DNA of 35,022 bases, from positions 1 through 35,022 of the forward strand of contig CAZOMY010000031.1 of assembly GCA_964581115.1 (NCBI GenBank), given 5' to 3'. The notes beneath the pieces were generated by a model. That model was not told where the DNA came from and ran no database searches. It worked only from the letters and a program-made list of their open reading frames with translations. Made by a program: the position numbers and the translations under genes. This document shows positions 1 through 6,559 of the stretch, piece after piece. Positions within the stretch are counted from its first letter, which is position 1. Each line of letters begins with the position of its first letter. Source of the stretch: 2-02-FULL-55-14 sp964581115 (GTDB lineage: Bacteria; Bacteroidota; Ignavibacteria; UBA10030).

Positions 1-80
1 TGACTTCCTACGAAAATCTCGACTCTTTCACCGCTGGTATCCGGGGGGATATGCAAGGGTGAGGCATGTCCGCTCGGGTG

Positions 81-170
81 AAAGAGATCACGCAAAGACG
101 CAATGACGCAAAGAGAAGAAGGAAATATTCTTCTCCTGTAGTCCATGCGGCCTTGCGTGATCTTTGTTTC
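81..170. repeat. nested hairpin repeat of the CACGCAAAG word family
   Basis: GATCACGCAA (86-95) pairs perfectly with TTGCGTGATC (153-162). Inside it GAGAAGAA (113-120) pairs with TTCTTCTC (128-135) around a seven-base loop. The left arm also holds three copies of a CGCAAAGA/CGCAATGA word. The short ORFs that overlap it (66-335 plus, 8-238 minus) are low-complexity translations and I do not call them. I see no gene in 1-297. Confidence 0.6.
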
Positions 171-297
171 TGGCCGTCGCCGACGGTTGTCCAACACAGC
201 AAGAATAGTGGGCGAGTATCCATGAGTTCAGTGATCACGTGCGGATTGTCTCAAGACAAGCTCGCCCACGCTTCTGATCCGCTGCAACAGCTGGAGT

Positions 298-333
298 TTA
301 CCCCGTTTTGTGGACAAAAAGTTAAGCCAGTGT
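298..333 (+). repeat. IS3-element left terminal inverted repeat
   Basis: Matches the reverse complement of 1528-1563 at about 27 of 36 positions, with exact blocks TTACCCC, TGGACA and AAGCCAGT. It lies just past the orfB stop. Confidence 0.75.
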
Positions 334-1206
334 AGACTGCCCGCTGAGGCGGGATTGTTGAAGTTCGTACGCCACGGGTGATTTATGACCGAGTGAGGAG
401 TGGCGCCTCACGCAGTTGTAGAATACTTCGAGATATTCGATGATCCTGCGCCGAGCCTGTTCCTTTGTCTCAAACGGCTCCCAGAACAAATGGCCCTTCT
501 TGAACGTGGCGAAGAACGATTCCGCCATGGCGTTGTCGTAGCAGTTGCCGGTGGAGCTCATGCTTTGAACGATCTTCCGATCTTTGAAGATCTTCCGGAG
601 TCCGGCATAGATGTACTGCTTGCCCCGGTCGGAGTGAAAAACGAGCCCCGGTTCGATCCTCCGATGTTCCAACGCCATCTTGACCGCCTCGATCACGCCA
701 TCGGCCCGCAGATGGTCCGTGATCGCGTAGCCGAGCATCCTGCGGGACCACATGTCCATGACCGTCGTGACGTAGAGCCATCCTTCGGCCGTCCGGACGT
801 AGGTGATGTCCGAAAGCCACACCCGGTTCGGTCCGGTGGTCGTGAAGTTCTGCCGAAGCAGGTTCGGAGCCGCTTCCCGGTCTTTGCACCGCTTCGTCGT
901 CCGCTTGAAGCGCTTGACCACCTTCGAGAACAGCCCCATGTGCCGCATCAAACGCACGATGCGCTTCGGGTTGACTTGGAAGCCTTCCTGTCGCAACACA
1001 TCGGTGATAGTCGGGCTGCCATACTCGCCCCGGCCTTCGGCAAAGATCCGGCGGATCTCGTACGTGAGCCGCTCGTTCTCAAGCGTTCGAGCGCTGACCG
1101 GACGGTTCCGCCAGCCGTAATATCCGCTCCGGCTCAGGCCGAGCAACGGACACATCAGCTCCACCCGATACTCGTCCCGATGCGCCTCCACGAACGGGTA
1201 TCTCAC
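322..1206 (-). CDS. IS3-family transposase OrfB (rve integrase domain)
   Basis: DDE-type transposase catalytic subunit. The N-terminal HTH_21-type segment (about residues 40-95, with EYGSPTITDVLR) precedes the rve integrase core. The catalytic triad is visible as D133 (WLSDITY), D193 (FHSDRGKQY) and E229 (AMAESFFATFK), with exactly 35 residues between the last two, the D-D-35-E spacing of the IS3 family. The frame opens at a GTG that overlaps the orfA TGA as GTGA, so it could be translated by coupling. A longer OrfAB fusion is also possible, because this frame stays open upstream to the A8 run at 1235-1242. Intact, hence possibly active. Confidence 0.93.
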   Translation of the reverse strand: MRYPFVEAHRDEYRVELMCPLLGLSRSGYYGWRNRPVSARTLENERLTYEIRRIFAEGRGEYGSPTITDVLRQEGFQVNPKRIVRLMRHMGLFSKVVKRFKRTTKRCKDREAAPNLLRQNFTTTGPNRVWLSDITYVRTAEGWLYVTTVMDMWSRRMLGYAITDHLRADGVIEAVKMALEHRRIEPGLVFHSDRGKQYIYAGLRKIFKDRKIVQSMSSTGNCYDNAMAESFFATFKKGHLFWEPFETKEQARRRIIEYLEVFYNCVRRHSSLGHKSPVAYELQQSRLSGQSTLA

Positions 1207-1505
1207 TTCTCGTGCCTCGAGAAGTATCCCAGGGTTTTTTTTGAAATCTCCCGATCCTCTTCGGCCTCCTTCAGCCGACCCCTGAGATCACGGATCTCCG
1301 CCTCCTGTTCGGTCAGGTTCTCCTTGCCCGGAAAGGCATCCGATTCCGTCGCTTCCAGTTCCCGCTTCCAACCATACAAGGTGTTCGGATCGATCCCGAG
1401 CTCGCGTGCCACATCCCGGACCTTCCGACCCCTCGTCGTCACCAACGTCACAGCATCCACCTTGAACTGCTTGTCATACACCTTGCGCTTCTTCGCGTCG
1501 TCCAT
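1203..1505 (-). CDS. IS3-family transposase OrfA (HTH_Tnp_1)
   Basis: DNA-binding subunit, 100 residues. It shows the transposase helix-turn-helix pattern (KVRDVARELGIDPNTLYGWKREL, split here as about residues 29-51) followed by a leucine-zipper-like acidic/basic helix (about 60-92) typical of OrfA dimerisation. Near the 3' end the coding strand reads TCA AAA AAA ACC, an A AAA AAA slippery heptamer. A -1 slip there continues through NPGILLEARE straight into OrfB with no stop between, which is how IS3 elements make the full OrfAB transposase. Start ATG at 1505. Confidence 0.9.
   Translation of the reverse strand: MDDAKKRKVYDKQFKVDAVTLVTTRGRKVRDVARELGIDPNTLYGWKRELEATESDAFPGKENLTEQEAEIRDLRGRLKEAEEDREISKKTLGYFSRHEK
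1235..1242 (-). promoter_or_regulatory. predicted -1 frameshift site (A8) of the IS3 element
   Basis: Eight T on the plus strand, read as A8 in orfA, with zero-frame codons AAA AAA and an open -1 frame into orfB. Programmed frameshifting is established for IS3 elements; its use at this site is inferred. Confidence 0.6.
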
Positions 1506-1527
1506 GCCATTTCTCCTTTGCCGGAAG

Positions 1528-1563
1528 ATACTGGCTTTTCTCCCTGTCCATCAAATGGGGTAA
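1528..1563 (-). repeat. IS3-element right terminal inverted repeat
   Basis: Partner of 298-333; upstream of the orfA start. Confidence 0.75.
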
Positions 1564-1846
1564 GGTCCAAGCTAAGGCTTCACGTGAGCAACTCTTTCGC
1601 TATGGATGAATTTGTCGTGGGAGAATACTGTATCGGTGGCTATGGCGCTGGTTCCAGTTGTCTATGGTCTGCTATTGTACGGGGCGCATCAATCTGGAGG
1701 CTTGGCATCGATAAAGACGATGGACCATTTGACGCTCGGCATTTTGTTTGTTGGCTTTCCAGTTGCTCGCTTCATCACACTGATAGTTGGAAACGAAGCC
1801 ATTGACAGGATCGCGATACTAGATGCTGCTCTGGGTCTCTTGAATC

Positions 1847-1848
1847 TA
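1847..1848. repeat. TA target-site duplication, left copy
   Basis: TA directly before the left inverted repeat of the IS630 element; the second copy is at 2975-2976. Confidence 0.85.
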
Positions 1849-1928
1849 GTGCCGTTCCAACAAAGTAATCTTGTACTTCTGGAATAGATTCATCAGATTC
1901 GAGGCAGCCAGTCTACTGGGAGGCCTCG

Positions 1929-2426
1929 ATGAGCCTGTTCGTACGTTCTCTGACACTCGCTGAAGGCAATCATATTCAGCGCATCGTGCGGCGTGGGAGA
2001 AGCCGAACGCCGTTCCGACGGGCACAAGTGATCATTCACTCGGCGCATCGGTATACGGTGCAACAGATCGCCCAGGTCACCTGCCTTCATGAGGAATACA
2101 TCCGGGAACTGATCCGGAGGTTCAACCGTGAAGGCGTGGCCTTGTTCAAGGAGCGAGCCCGGAGCGGCCGGCCGGTGGAGTTGGTCCCTGAAATCCGAGC
2201 GGACATCGTGAAAATCGCGCTCTCGCCCCCGAAGTTGCTGGGTTGCCCGTTCACCCGTTGGTCGGTGGAGAAGCTCCGGGAACACATTCTTCGGGTTCGG
2301 GTGGTGCCCCGCATCAGCAATGAAGCGTTGCGGCGCATCCTGAAGGAAGAAGGGATCCATCTCCAACGCACCAAGACGTGGAAGGAGTCGAAGGATCCAG
2401 CCTTCCGTACTAAAAAAAACGGATAG
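1929..2426 (+). CDS. IS630-family transposase, N-terminal frame (HTH)
   Basis: The first 165 residues carry the DNA-binding half: an HTH_23/29-type region (about residues 35-75, with TVQQIAQVTCLHEEYIRELI) and a winged-helix segment around residues 85-150 (FTRWSVEKLREHI; ISNEALRRILKEEG). The frame stops at TAG 2424-2426, just after an A8 run (2412-2419). A -1 shift there reads KKKRIERLTKSVPAKSHVI into the catalytic frame. IS630 elements commonly make their transposase this way, so I read the break as programmed rather than as damage, though a decayed copy cannot be excluded. Confidence 0.85.
   Translation: MSLFVRSLTLAEGNHIQRIVRRGRSRTPFRRAQVIIHSAHRYTVQQIAQVTCLHEEYIRELIRRFNREGVALFKERARSGRPVELVPEIRADIVKIALSPPKLLGCPFTRWSVEKLREHILRVRVVPRISNEALRRILKEEGIHLQRTKTWKESKDPAFRTKKNG
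2412..2419 (+). promoter_or_regulatory. predicted -1 frameshift site (A8) of the IS630 element
   Basis: Zero frame reads ACT AAA AAA AAC GGA TAG. The -1 frame reads AAA CGG ATA GAG and stays open to the end of the DDE domain at 2962. Confidence 0.6.
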
Positions 2427-2461
2427 AGCGGCTCACCAAGAGCGTTCCGGCGAAGTCGCAT

Positions 2462-2962
2462 GTGATCTGCTACGACGAATTGGGCCCCTTGGAACTGCGT
2501 CCGATCCACGGACGCACGTGGGCGCTCAAACATCATCCGGACCGACTTCGGGCGACCTATCAACGACCACACGGCATCCGTCAATGGCTTGCCTTCTATG
2601 ACACGCGACGCGACCAGTTGTGGGGTTACTTCCAACGGCGAAAACGCTGGCAAGAGGTTCTGCGAGCGCTCCGCTGGATGCGTTCGCGCTACCCGGCGCA
2701 CGAACGCATCTACATCATCTTGGACAACTTTGCCCCGCACCTGAGACCGGAGATCCATGACTGGGCACGAGGCAACAACGTCATACTCGTATGGACGCCA
2801 ACGAATGCCTCATGGCTGAATCACATTGAGCCCCAGCTCACAGAAGTACACAACTTTGTCTTCCAGAACTCAGACTACCGTTCGCACCAGGAGCTGCAAC
2901 AAGCCATGCGTGACTTCGTGAGATATCGCAACAGGCGCAATCGACAACACAAGAAGACTTAA
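2462..2962 (+). CDS. IS630-family transposase, C-terminal frame (DDE_3)
   Basis: Catalytic half with the DDE superfamily endonuclease pattern of IS630: first Asp in VICYDELGP, second in YIILDNFAPH, and Glu in SWLNHIEPQLTEV. The basic C-terminus (YRNRRNRQHKKT) is also usual for the family. The listed GTG start at 2462 lies inside the first beta strand of the domain, so it is unlikely to be the true start. The functional product is probably the frameshift fusion from 1929, about 344 residues, a normal size for IS630 transposases. Confidence 0.85.
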   Translation: MICYDELGPLELRPIHGRTWALKHHPDRLRATYQRPHGIRQWLAFYDTRRDQLWGYFQRRKRWQEVLRALRWMRSRYPAHERIYIILDNFAPHLRPEIHDWARGNNVILVWTPTNASWLNHIEPQLTEVHNFVFQNSDYRSHQELQQAMRDFVRYRNRRNRQHKKT

Positions 2963-2974
2963 TTGGAACGGCAC

Positions 2975-2976
2975 TA
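2975..2976. repeat. TA target-site duplication, right copy
   Basis: TA directly after the right inverted repeat of the IS630 element. Confidence 0.85.
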
Positions 2977-3259
2977 GTTGATATCTATGCCATCATCATA
3001 TTTTGTGTTCTTGGAGTGAAAACGAATCGTCCTGGGCTTATCCTCGCCGCAATGCTGCTCCTCGGCCATAACGTTGGAGTGATTCGGCCGGCCAATAACC
3101 TCTACGCAATCCTATACGCTTGTGCTGCCTACACAACGGGTTTCTCCGAGAAACTTAGGGATCTAGGTTCAAGCCTCTTCACCTAGCGACTCGAGTTCTT
3201 GGTGGCGTACTTGACAAGAGCTCACAAATAGTCAAAGGAAGCGTATCCATCAATATGAT

Positions 3260-3266
3260 AAGGAGG
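3260..3266 (+). promoter_or_regulatory. strong ribosome binding site before the cluster's first gene
   Basis: AAGGAGG four bases before the ATG at 3271. The other genes of the cluster have much weaker sites, which fits translation from one long transcript. Confidence 0.7.
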
Positions 3267-3270
3267 GCTT

Positions 3271-5079
3271 ATGAGCAGTTTTTTTGAATTCCTGTTCACT
3301 GAGGCTCCATGGCTTCGCCCTGTCCTTGCTTGGAGTCTCGGACTTGTCTTGGCCTTCCTCATTCTCTGTATCCCGGCCTACTTTGTTTTCTGGCCGTTTC
3401 TTGCCAGAATGCGCAAGGCAATTTGGGAGCATGTGGGACGGTTGACAACAAAACTCGCCGGGCTAAAAGAATCTCGTCGGAACGCGCTCCATGCTGAAGC
3501 CGATGAGTTCTTGAACGACGGAGGACTCTGGCGACTTCACTCAAGCGCTTCAGGGAAATGGTCAGAATTGTCAGGACGGTTGTTGGATACTCTCAAGAGG
3601 ACTCAAAGCGCCATTTCTGGAGCAATTGACGTGCTCACGCGATTGGGAAAATCCATCTCCGCCCTGAAGGACAAACTGCAGAAGCAGGAAGTCATGCAGG
3701 AGGTCGGCCTACCCGTGCTCCCGGATGTTCGCTCACTTGCTGGGTCGGAGGTCGAACTGCGACTCGCTCGCATGAGGCTCATCGTGACCTCGGTCATTCT
3801 TCTTGGCTTGATGTTGGTGAACACTGGGATGCTGAGTGAGATCCTGAAAGACCTCGGAGTGGTCCCGCCCAATCTTACCTTGTTTGGGATACACCTCTAC
3901 TACTTTCTTGCATTCCTCCTTACTCTCGCCGAAGCGGGAATCGGTGCGCTTCATGGCATTTACTCAAAGCCAAACGACAACCCTGAGCGGTTGAACATTT
4001 GGCCCATCTTCTGGATGGGATTGGCGTTGATCGTCGCGTGTGTCGAGGGATTCTTCTATTCACGCATCGCACCGCAAGGTGAGACCTTCACTCTTCCCTT
4101 TGTTGAGACGGCGATGGCGCAAAGCAGCCTTTTCTTTCTCTGGGGCTTTGCGCTGGTCATGACGCTGTTTGGACTGGGCATGGCCACTTACGAAGCCCTT
4201 GACAGAATTGGGCGAGGCAACATGAGGGTCATCCTGCAAGGCCAGCTGGAGGTTCTCAAGAAGCAGCATGAGAAGTATTCGCAAGCAGTGATCGGGTCGA
4301 AACAGGCTATCGACGCGGCACTGGTCTCTGTCAAGGAGCTTGATGGTTCATTGGCAGGGCCAACCGCCTATGGTCAGAGTGTTGCAGAACAAGTCGAGCG
4401 ATTGAGGAGAGAGATTGCTGAGCTACAAGGCACGACCCCGCCGTGGGCCCAGGATGCAGAAGAACGATTGACGCGATCGGAAGTCTTGCAGCTATCTGAA
4501 AAGGCTGGCATGTGGTTGTTGCTCGCCCTGGTCGGTGCGGCGGCAATGGTGCTCACCGCTGTTGAGAGTTTCGCGCGGCTCTATCCCGACACTCCGTCGA
4601 CCTTCTTGTGGGTCTTGGCGGTTGCAGAAGCCGCTATGTTCTTTTCCGTGGGAGCCTTTTTCTCTGCCGGCGAAACGATCGTTCAAGGAAAGGGGCAAGA
4701 ACGCCCCGTGTGGACGGCTCCGAAGCTCACTCGAATTCTTGCGTACACGTTTGGAGGGCTCGTCATTCTCAGTTATGCAGCCTTTTCGCTGTTGGTGGCA
4801 GTGCCCAAAGACCTTGGGCTTGTTTGGTACTTGAACTTCCTCATCGGCCTTCTGCTCATGGCTGCCGGGTACCAACTTAGTCCACTCATCCACGTTCTTC
4901 GTCTCTTCTTCATGCGGACAACAGGCGTTATCCTAGATCTTCTCGAAGCATTGTGGTCTGGTCTCGTCAAGTTGTTCGGTTTCACGGTCACGGTTCTGGA
5001 AAAGATCGCCCACTTCTTTGCAACTCCCATTATCAAGATTTTACGGCGCGAAGATGAGCCCGTCGCCACACCAGAGTAG
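3271..5079 (+). CDS. nine-span membrane protein with helical linkers, cluster gene 1
   Basis: 602 residues; family not recognised. Hydrophobic segments lie at about 17-40, 168-190, 203-225, 244-263, 284-306, 413-434, 445-466, 489-511 and 517-540. Two long hydrophilic helical stretches, 45-165 and 310-405 (ILQGQLEVLKKQHEKYSQAV, then VAEQVERLRREIAELQG), have coiled-coil character. There is no signal peptide, nuclease or ATPase motif. The start follows a strong AAGGAGG. It heads five same-strand genes with gaps of 60, 10, 41 and 55 bp, which suggests one operon with the vWA-like, TolQ-like and ExbD-like genes. I infer a structural or coupling membrane component of that complex. Confidence 0.85.
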   Translation: MSSFFEFLFTEAPWLRPVLAWSLGLVLAFLILCIPAYFVFWPFLARMRKAIWEHVGRLTTKLAGLKESRRNALHAEADEFLNDGGLWRLHSSASGKWSELSGRLLDTLKRTQSAISGAIDVLTRLGKSISALKDKLQKQEVMQEVGLPVLPDVRSLAGSEVELRLARMRLIVTSVILLGLMLVNTGMLSEILKDLGVVPPNLTLFGIHLYYFLAFLLTLAEAGIGALHGIYSKPNDNPERLNIWPIFWMGLALIVACVEGFFYSRIAPQGETFTLPFVETAMAQSSLFFLWGFALVMTLFGLGMATYEALDRIGRGNMRVILQGQLEVLKKQHEKYSQAVIGSKQAIDAALVSVKELDGSLAGPTAYGQSVAEQVERLRREIAELQGTTPPWAQDAEERLTRSEVLQLSEKAGMWLLLALVGAAAMVLTAVESFARLYPDTPSTFLWVLAVAEAAMFFSVGAFFSAGETIVQGKGQERPVWTAPKLTRILAYTFGGLVILSYAAFSLLVAVPKDLGLVWYLNFLIGLLLMAAGYQLSPLIHVLRLFFMRTTGVILDLLEALWSGLVKLFGFTVTVLEKIAHFFATPIIKILRREDEPVATPE

Positions 5080-5139
5080 TCACTGGGTGAACAAGTTGCC
5101 CACATCAGCGATCTTGCTTCATCATGAGGGATAGAGGGA

Positions 5140-6549
5140 ATGACCACCTCAAAAGCAGTAATACTCCTTGGCGCAGCATTTCTGCTGGCCGTGCCACTCA
5201 TTTACTTCATTTCCCAGAGAGGCGAAGGAGGGCCCGACCCTGGTGAAGGAACTTCTCTCGTGGTTCTCGTCGATTTCAGTAAGAGTTTTGCAGCTACGAT
5301 TCAATCCAGCGGCCGAGTGAAATATGGACTGCATGTTGAAGACGAACGCGCGTTGAAACATCTTGCGGGGGCCGTCTCCACGTTGGCCACCACCAGTTGG
5401 ACCCCGCCTCTAAAGACGATCTGGAATCAGATACAGTCGTCGTCTCTCATGTCAGCGCCCATCTGTGCACCGCTCGAGACGGATCAACGCTTGGTGAAGC
5501 CGAAAGGAAGTGTGGGAACGTATAGGGAGATTCTGGAGGTGCTGTCGAGTTGTGCGACCGCCATCTTCGAATCAAGTCGCAAGTCGGACCTGCTTGCCGA
5601 CTACACAGACATCTCCGGCGCAGTTGAGATGGCATCACAGATCCCATCGGCGAGCCATCATAGGAAGGCGCTCGTGATGCTTTCCGATTTTGAAGAGGAT
5701 CTGCCGCCGGGTGTGCAACCGGCTGCATTCCGACTTCAAGGAGAACGAGTCCTTCTTCTCCACCGTCCGGGGACTGACGAATCACAAGATGCGGCTGGCT
5801 ATCTTGCGCGGGTAAGCGCCTGGCGCAACAACTTACTCTCTCGCGGAGCGAAGTCGTGCGTGGCGATCCCTGTGGTGGCTGCGACGGAATCGCGGATTCG
5901 GGCGGCACTGTCGGATGACGATGCGGAAAGCGGAACGTCGCTCACGATACTTGTCGATTTCAAAGTTGGTGCACTTGCCACGAGACAGGGAGAGACACTT
6001 GCTAAGGTCGGTAACACACTGGCCAGCCTCGCGCGTGATTGGCCTTCTCCGGTGAATGCGCTGTGGGTCTCCATGGGTTCCTCTGCCTTCACGTCAGAGG
6101 CGATGGCAGTGCCTGAATTTGCGCCGAGCCTCATCAAGAAGGCCAACGGACCGCTAACGACGGTCGATGAGTTCCGAACATCCATGGAGGAGCTGGCAAT
6201 TGCCCTGTCCAATCGTGTTGGCAACATTACTGCGACCGACGTCGATGGCACTGTTGCACTGACGGCCACGCCGGAGATCCGCACAGCGCGATCGATCCTC
6301 GTACTCCTTTCTGATCTTAAAGACTCCGATGAAGAGCACCCTGTGCCATTTCAATTGGCAAAGAATACTGAAGTCATCTTTCTGCACGCCGCCTCGCCTT
6401 CAGATCGTTCTGCTCCAAACGAATACTCGGAACGGCGCAAGAGGTGGGAGAAGCGCATGAGACAATCTGGGGCATCCAGCGTAACACAGATATCCCTCAT
6501 TTCATTCTCTCCCGGCGATCTGAAGTCCGCCCTCGGGAACAACAACTAG
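5140..6549 (+). CDS. membrane-anchored protein with two vWA-like domains, cluster gene 2
   Basis: 469 residues. An N-terminal hydrophobic helix (about 5-25) is followed by a Gly/Pro-rich linker, so the bulk is probably outside the inner membrane. Two homologous halves follow. The first (about 38-258) has the von Willebrand A metal site: D45-x-S47-x-S49 in LVVLVDFSKS, T156 in YTDIS, and D183 in VMLSDFEED. The second (about 266-469) starts with a matching strand (LTILVDFKVG) in which the two Ser are lost, and has LVLLSDLKDS later, so its metal site looks dead. Both halves close with a similar WRNNLLSRGA / WEKRMRQSGA segment. vWA domains bind protein partners through the metal, so a sensor or ligand-binding role beside the motor genes is plausible. 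The domain call rests on motifs and is not proven. Confidence 0.8.
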   Translation: MTTSKAVILLGAAFLLAVPLIYFISQRGEGGPDPGEGTSLVVLVDFSKSFAATIQSSGRVKYGLHVEDERALKHLAGAVSTLATTSWTPPLKTIWNQIQSSSLMSAPICAPLETDQRLVKPKGSVGTYREILEVLSSCATAIFESSRKSDLLADYTDISGAVEMASQIPSASHHRKALVMLSDFEEDLPPGVQPAAFRLQGERVLLLHRPGTDESQDAAGYLARVSAWRNNLLSRGAKSCVAIPVVAATESRIRAALSDDDAESGTSLTILVDFKVGALATRQGETLAKVGNTLASLARDWPSPVNALWVSMGSSAFTSEAMAVPEFAPSLIKKANGPLTTVDEFRTSMEELAIALSNRVGNITATDVDGTVALTATPEIRTARSILVLLSDLKDSDEEHPVPFQLAKNTEVIFLHAASPSDRSAPNEYSERRKRWEKRMRQSGASSVTQISLISFSPGDLKSALGNNN

Positions 6550-6559
6550 GTTCGAATGT

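Larger units (their letters stand above)
298..1563 (-). mobile_element. IS3-family insertion sequence
   Basis: A complete-looking element of about 1.27 kb with two overlapping minus-strand ORFs (orfA 1203-1505, orfB 322-1206). The ends form imperfect terminal inverted repeats: 298-333 reads TTACCCCGTTTTGTGGACA and onward, and the reverse complement of 1528-1563 reads TTACCCCATTTGATGGACA and onward, with about 27 of 36 positions identical including a shared AAGCCAGT. I found no convincing target duplication. It sits 42 bp upstream of the interrupted membrane gene and so marks the left side of an accessory island. Confidence 0.88.
1849..2974 (+). mobile_element. IS630-family insertion sequence with TA target duplication
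   Basis: The element is 1,126 bp. The left end 1849-1870 and the reverse complement of the right end 2953-2974 both begin GTGCCGTTCCAA and agree at about 18 of 22 positions. TA lies on both sides (1847-1848 and 2975-2976), as expected for the IS630/Tc1/mariner group, which inserts at TA and duplicates it. It holds one transposase gene in two overlapping frames. The clean duplication and the in-frame repair of the host gene show a simple insertion without later rearrangement. Confidence 0.92.
1606..3186 (+). pseudogene. small four-helix membrane protein gene split by IS630
   Basis: The first part (1606-1848, 81 codons from ATG; an in-frame TGA at 1585 rules out a longer start) encodes hydrophobic helices such as VAMALVPVVYGLLLYG and LGILFVGFPVARFITLIVG. 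It runs into the IS630 end at a TA. Deleting 1849-2976 (element plus one TA copy) joins ...LLN-L to VDIYAIIIFCVLG... in the same frame, ending at TAG 3184-3186. The restored protein is 150 residues with about four membrane segments and has no Cys or His pattern that suggests a function. As it stands, the first part ends at a stop inside the element (1885-1887). The gene lies 84 bp before the motor-like cluster on the same strand and may have belonged with it. I do not recognise the family. Confidence 0.75.

Noticed and set aside
66..335. 89-codon ORF at the left end
   Set aside because: Runs through the nested hairpin repeat and into the IS3 inverted repeat, so it is not a gene.
400..1563. 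387-codon plus-strand ORF opposite the IS3 transposase
   Set aside because: Antisense shadow of orfA/orfB: Arg/Pro/His-rich translation without family features, while the minus strand has a complete DDE transposase.
2424..2426. Stop in the IS630 transposase as a pseudogene mark
   Set aside because: The A8 run just before it and the intact -1 frame with all DDE residues fit programmed frameshifting better.
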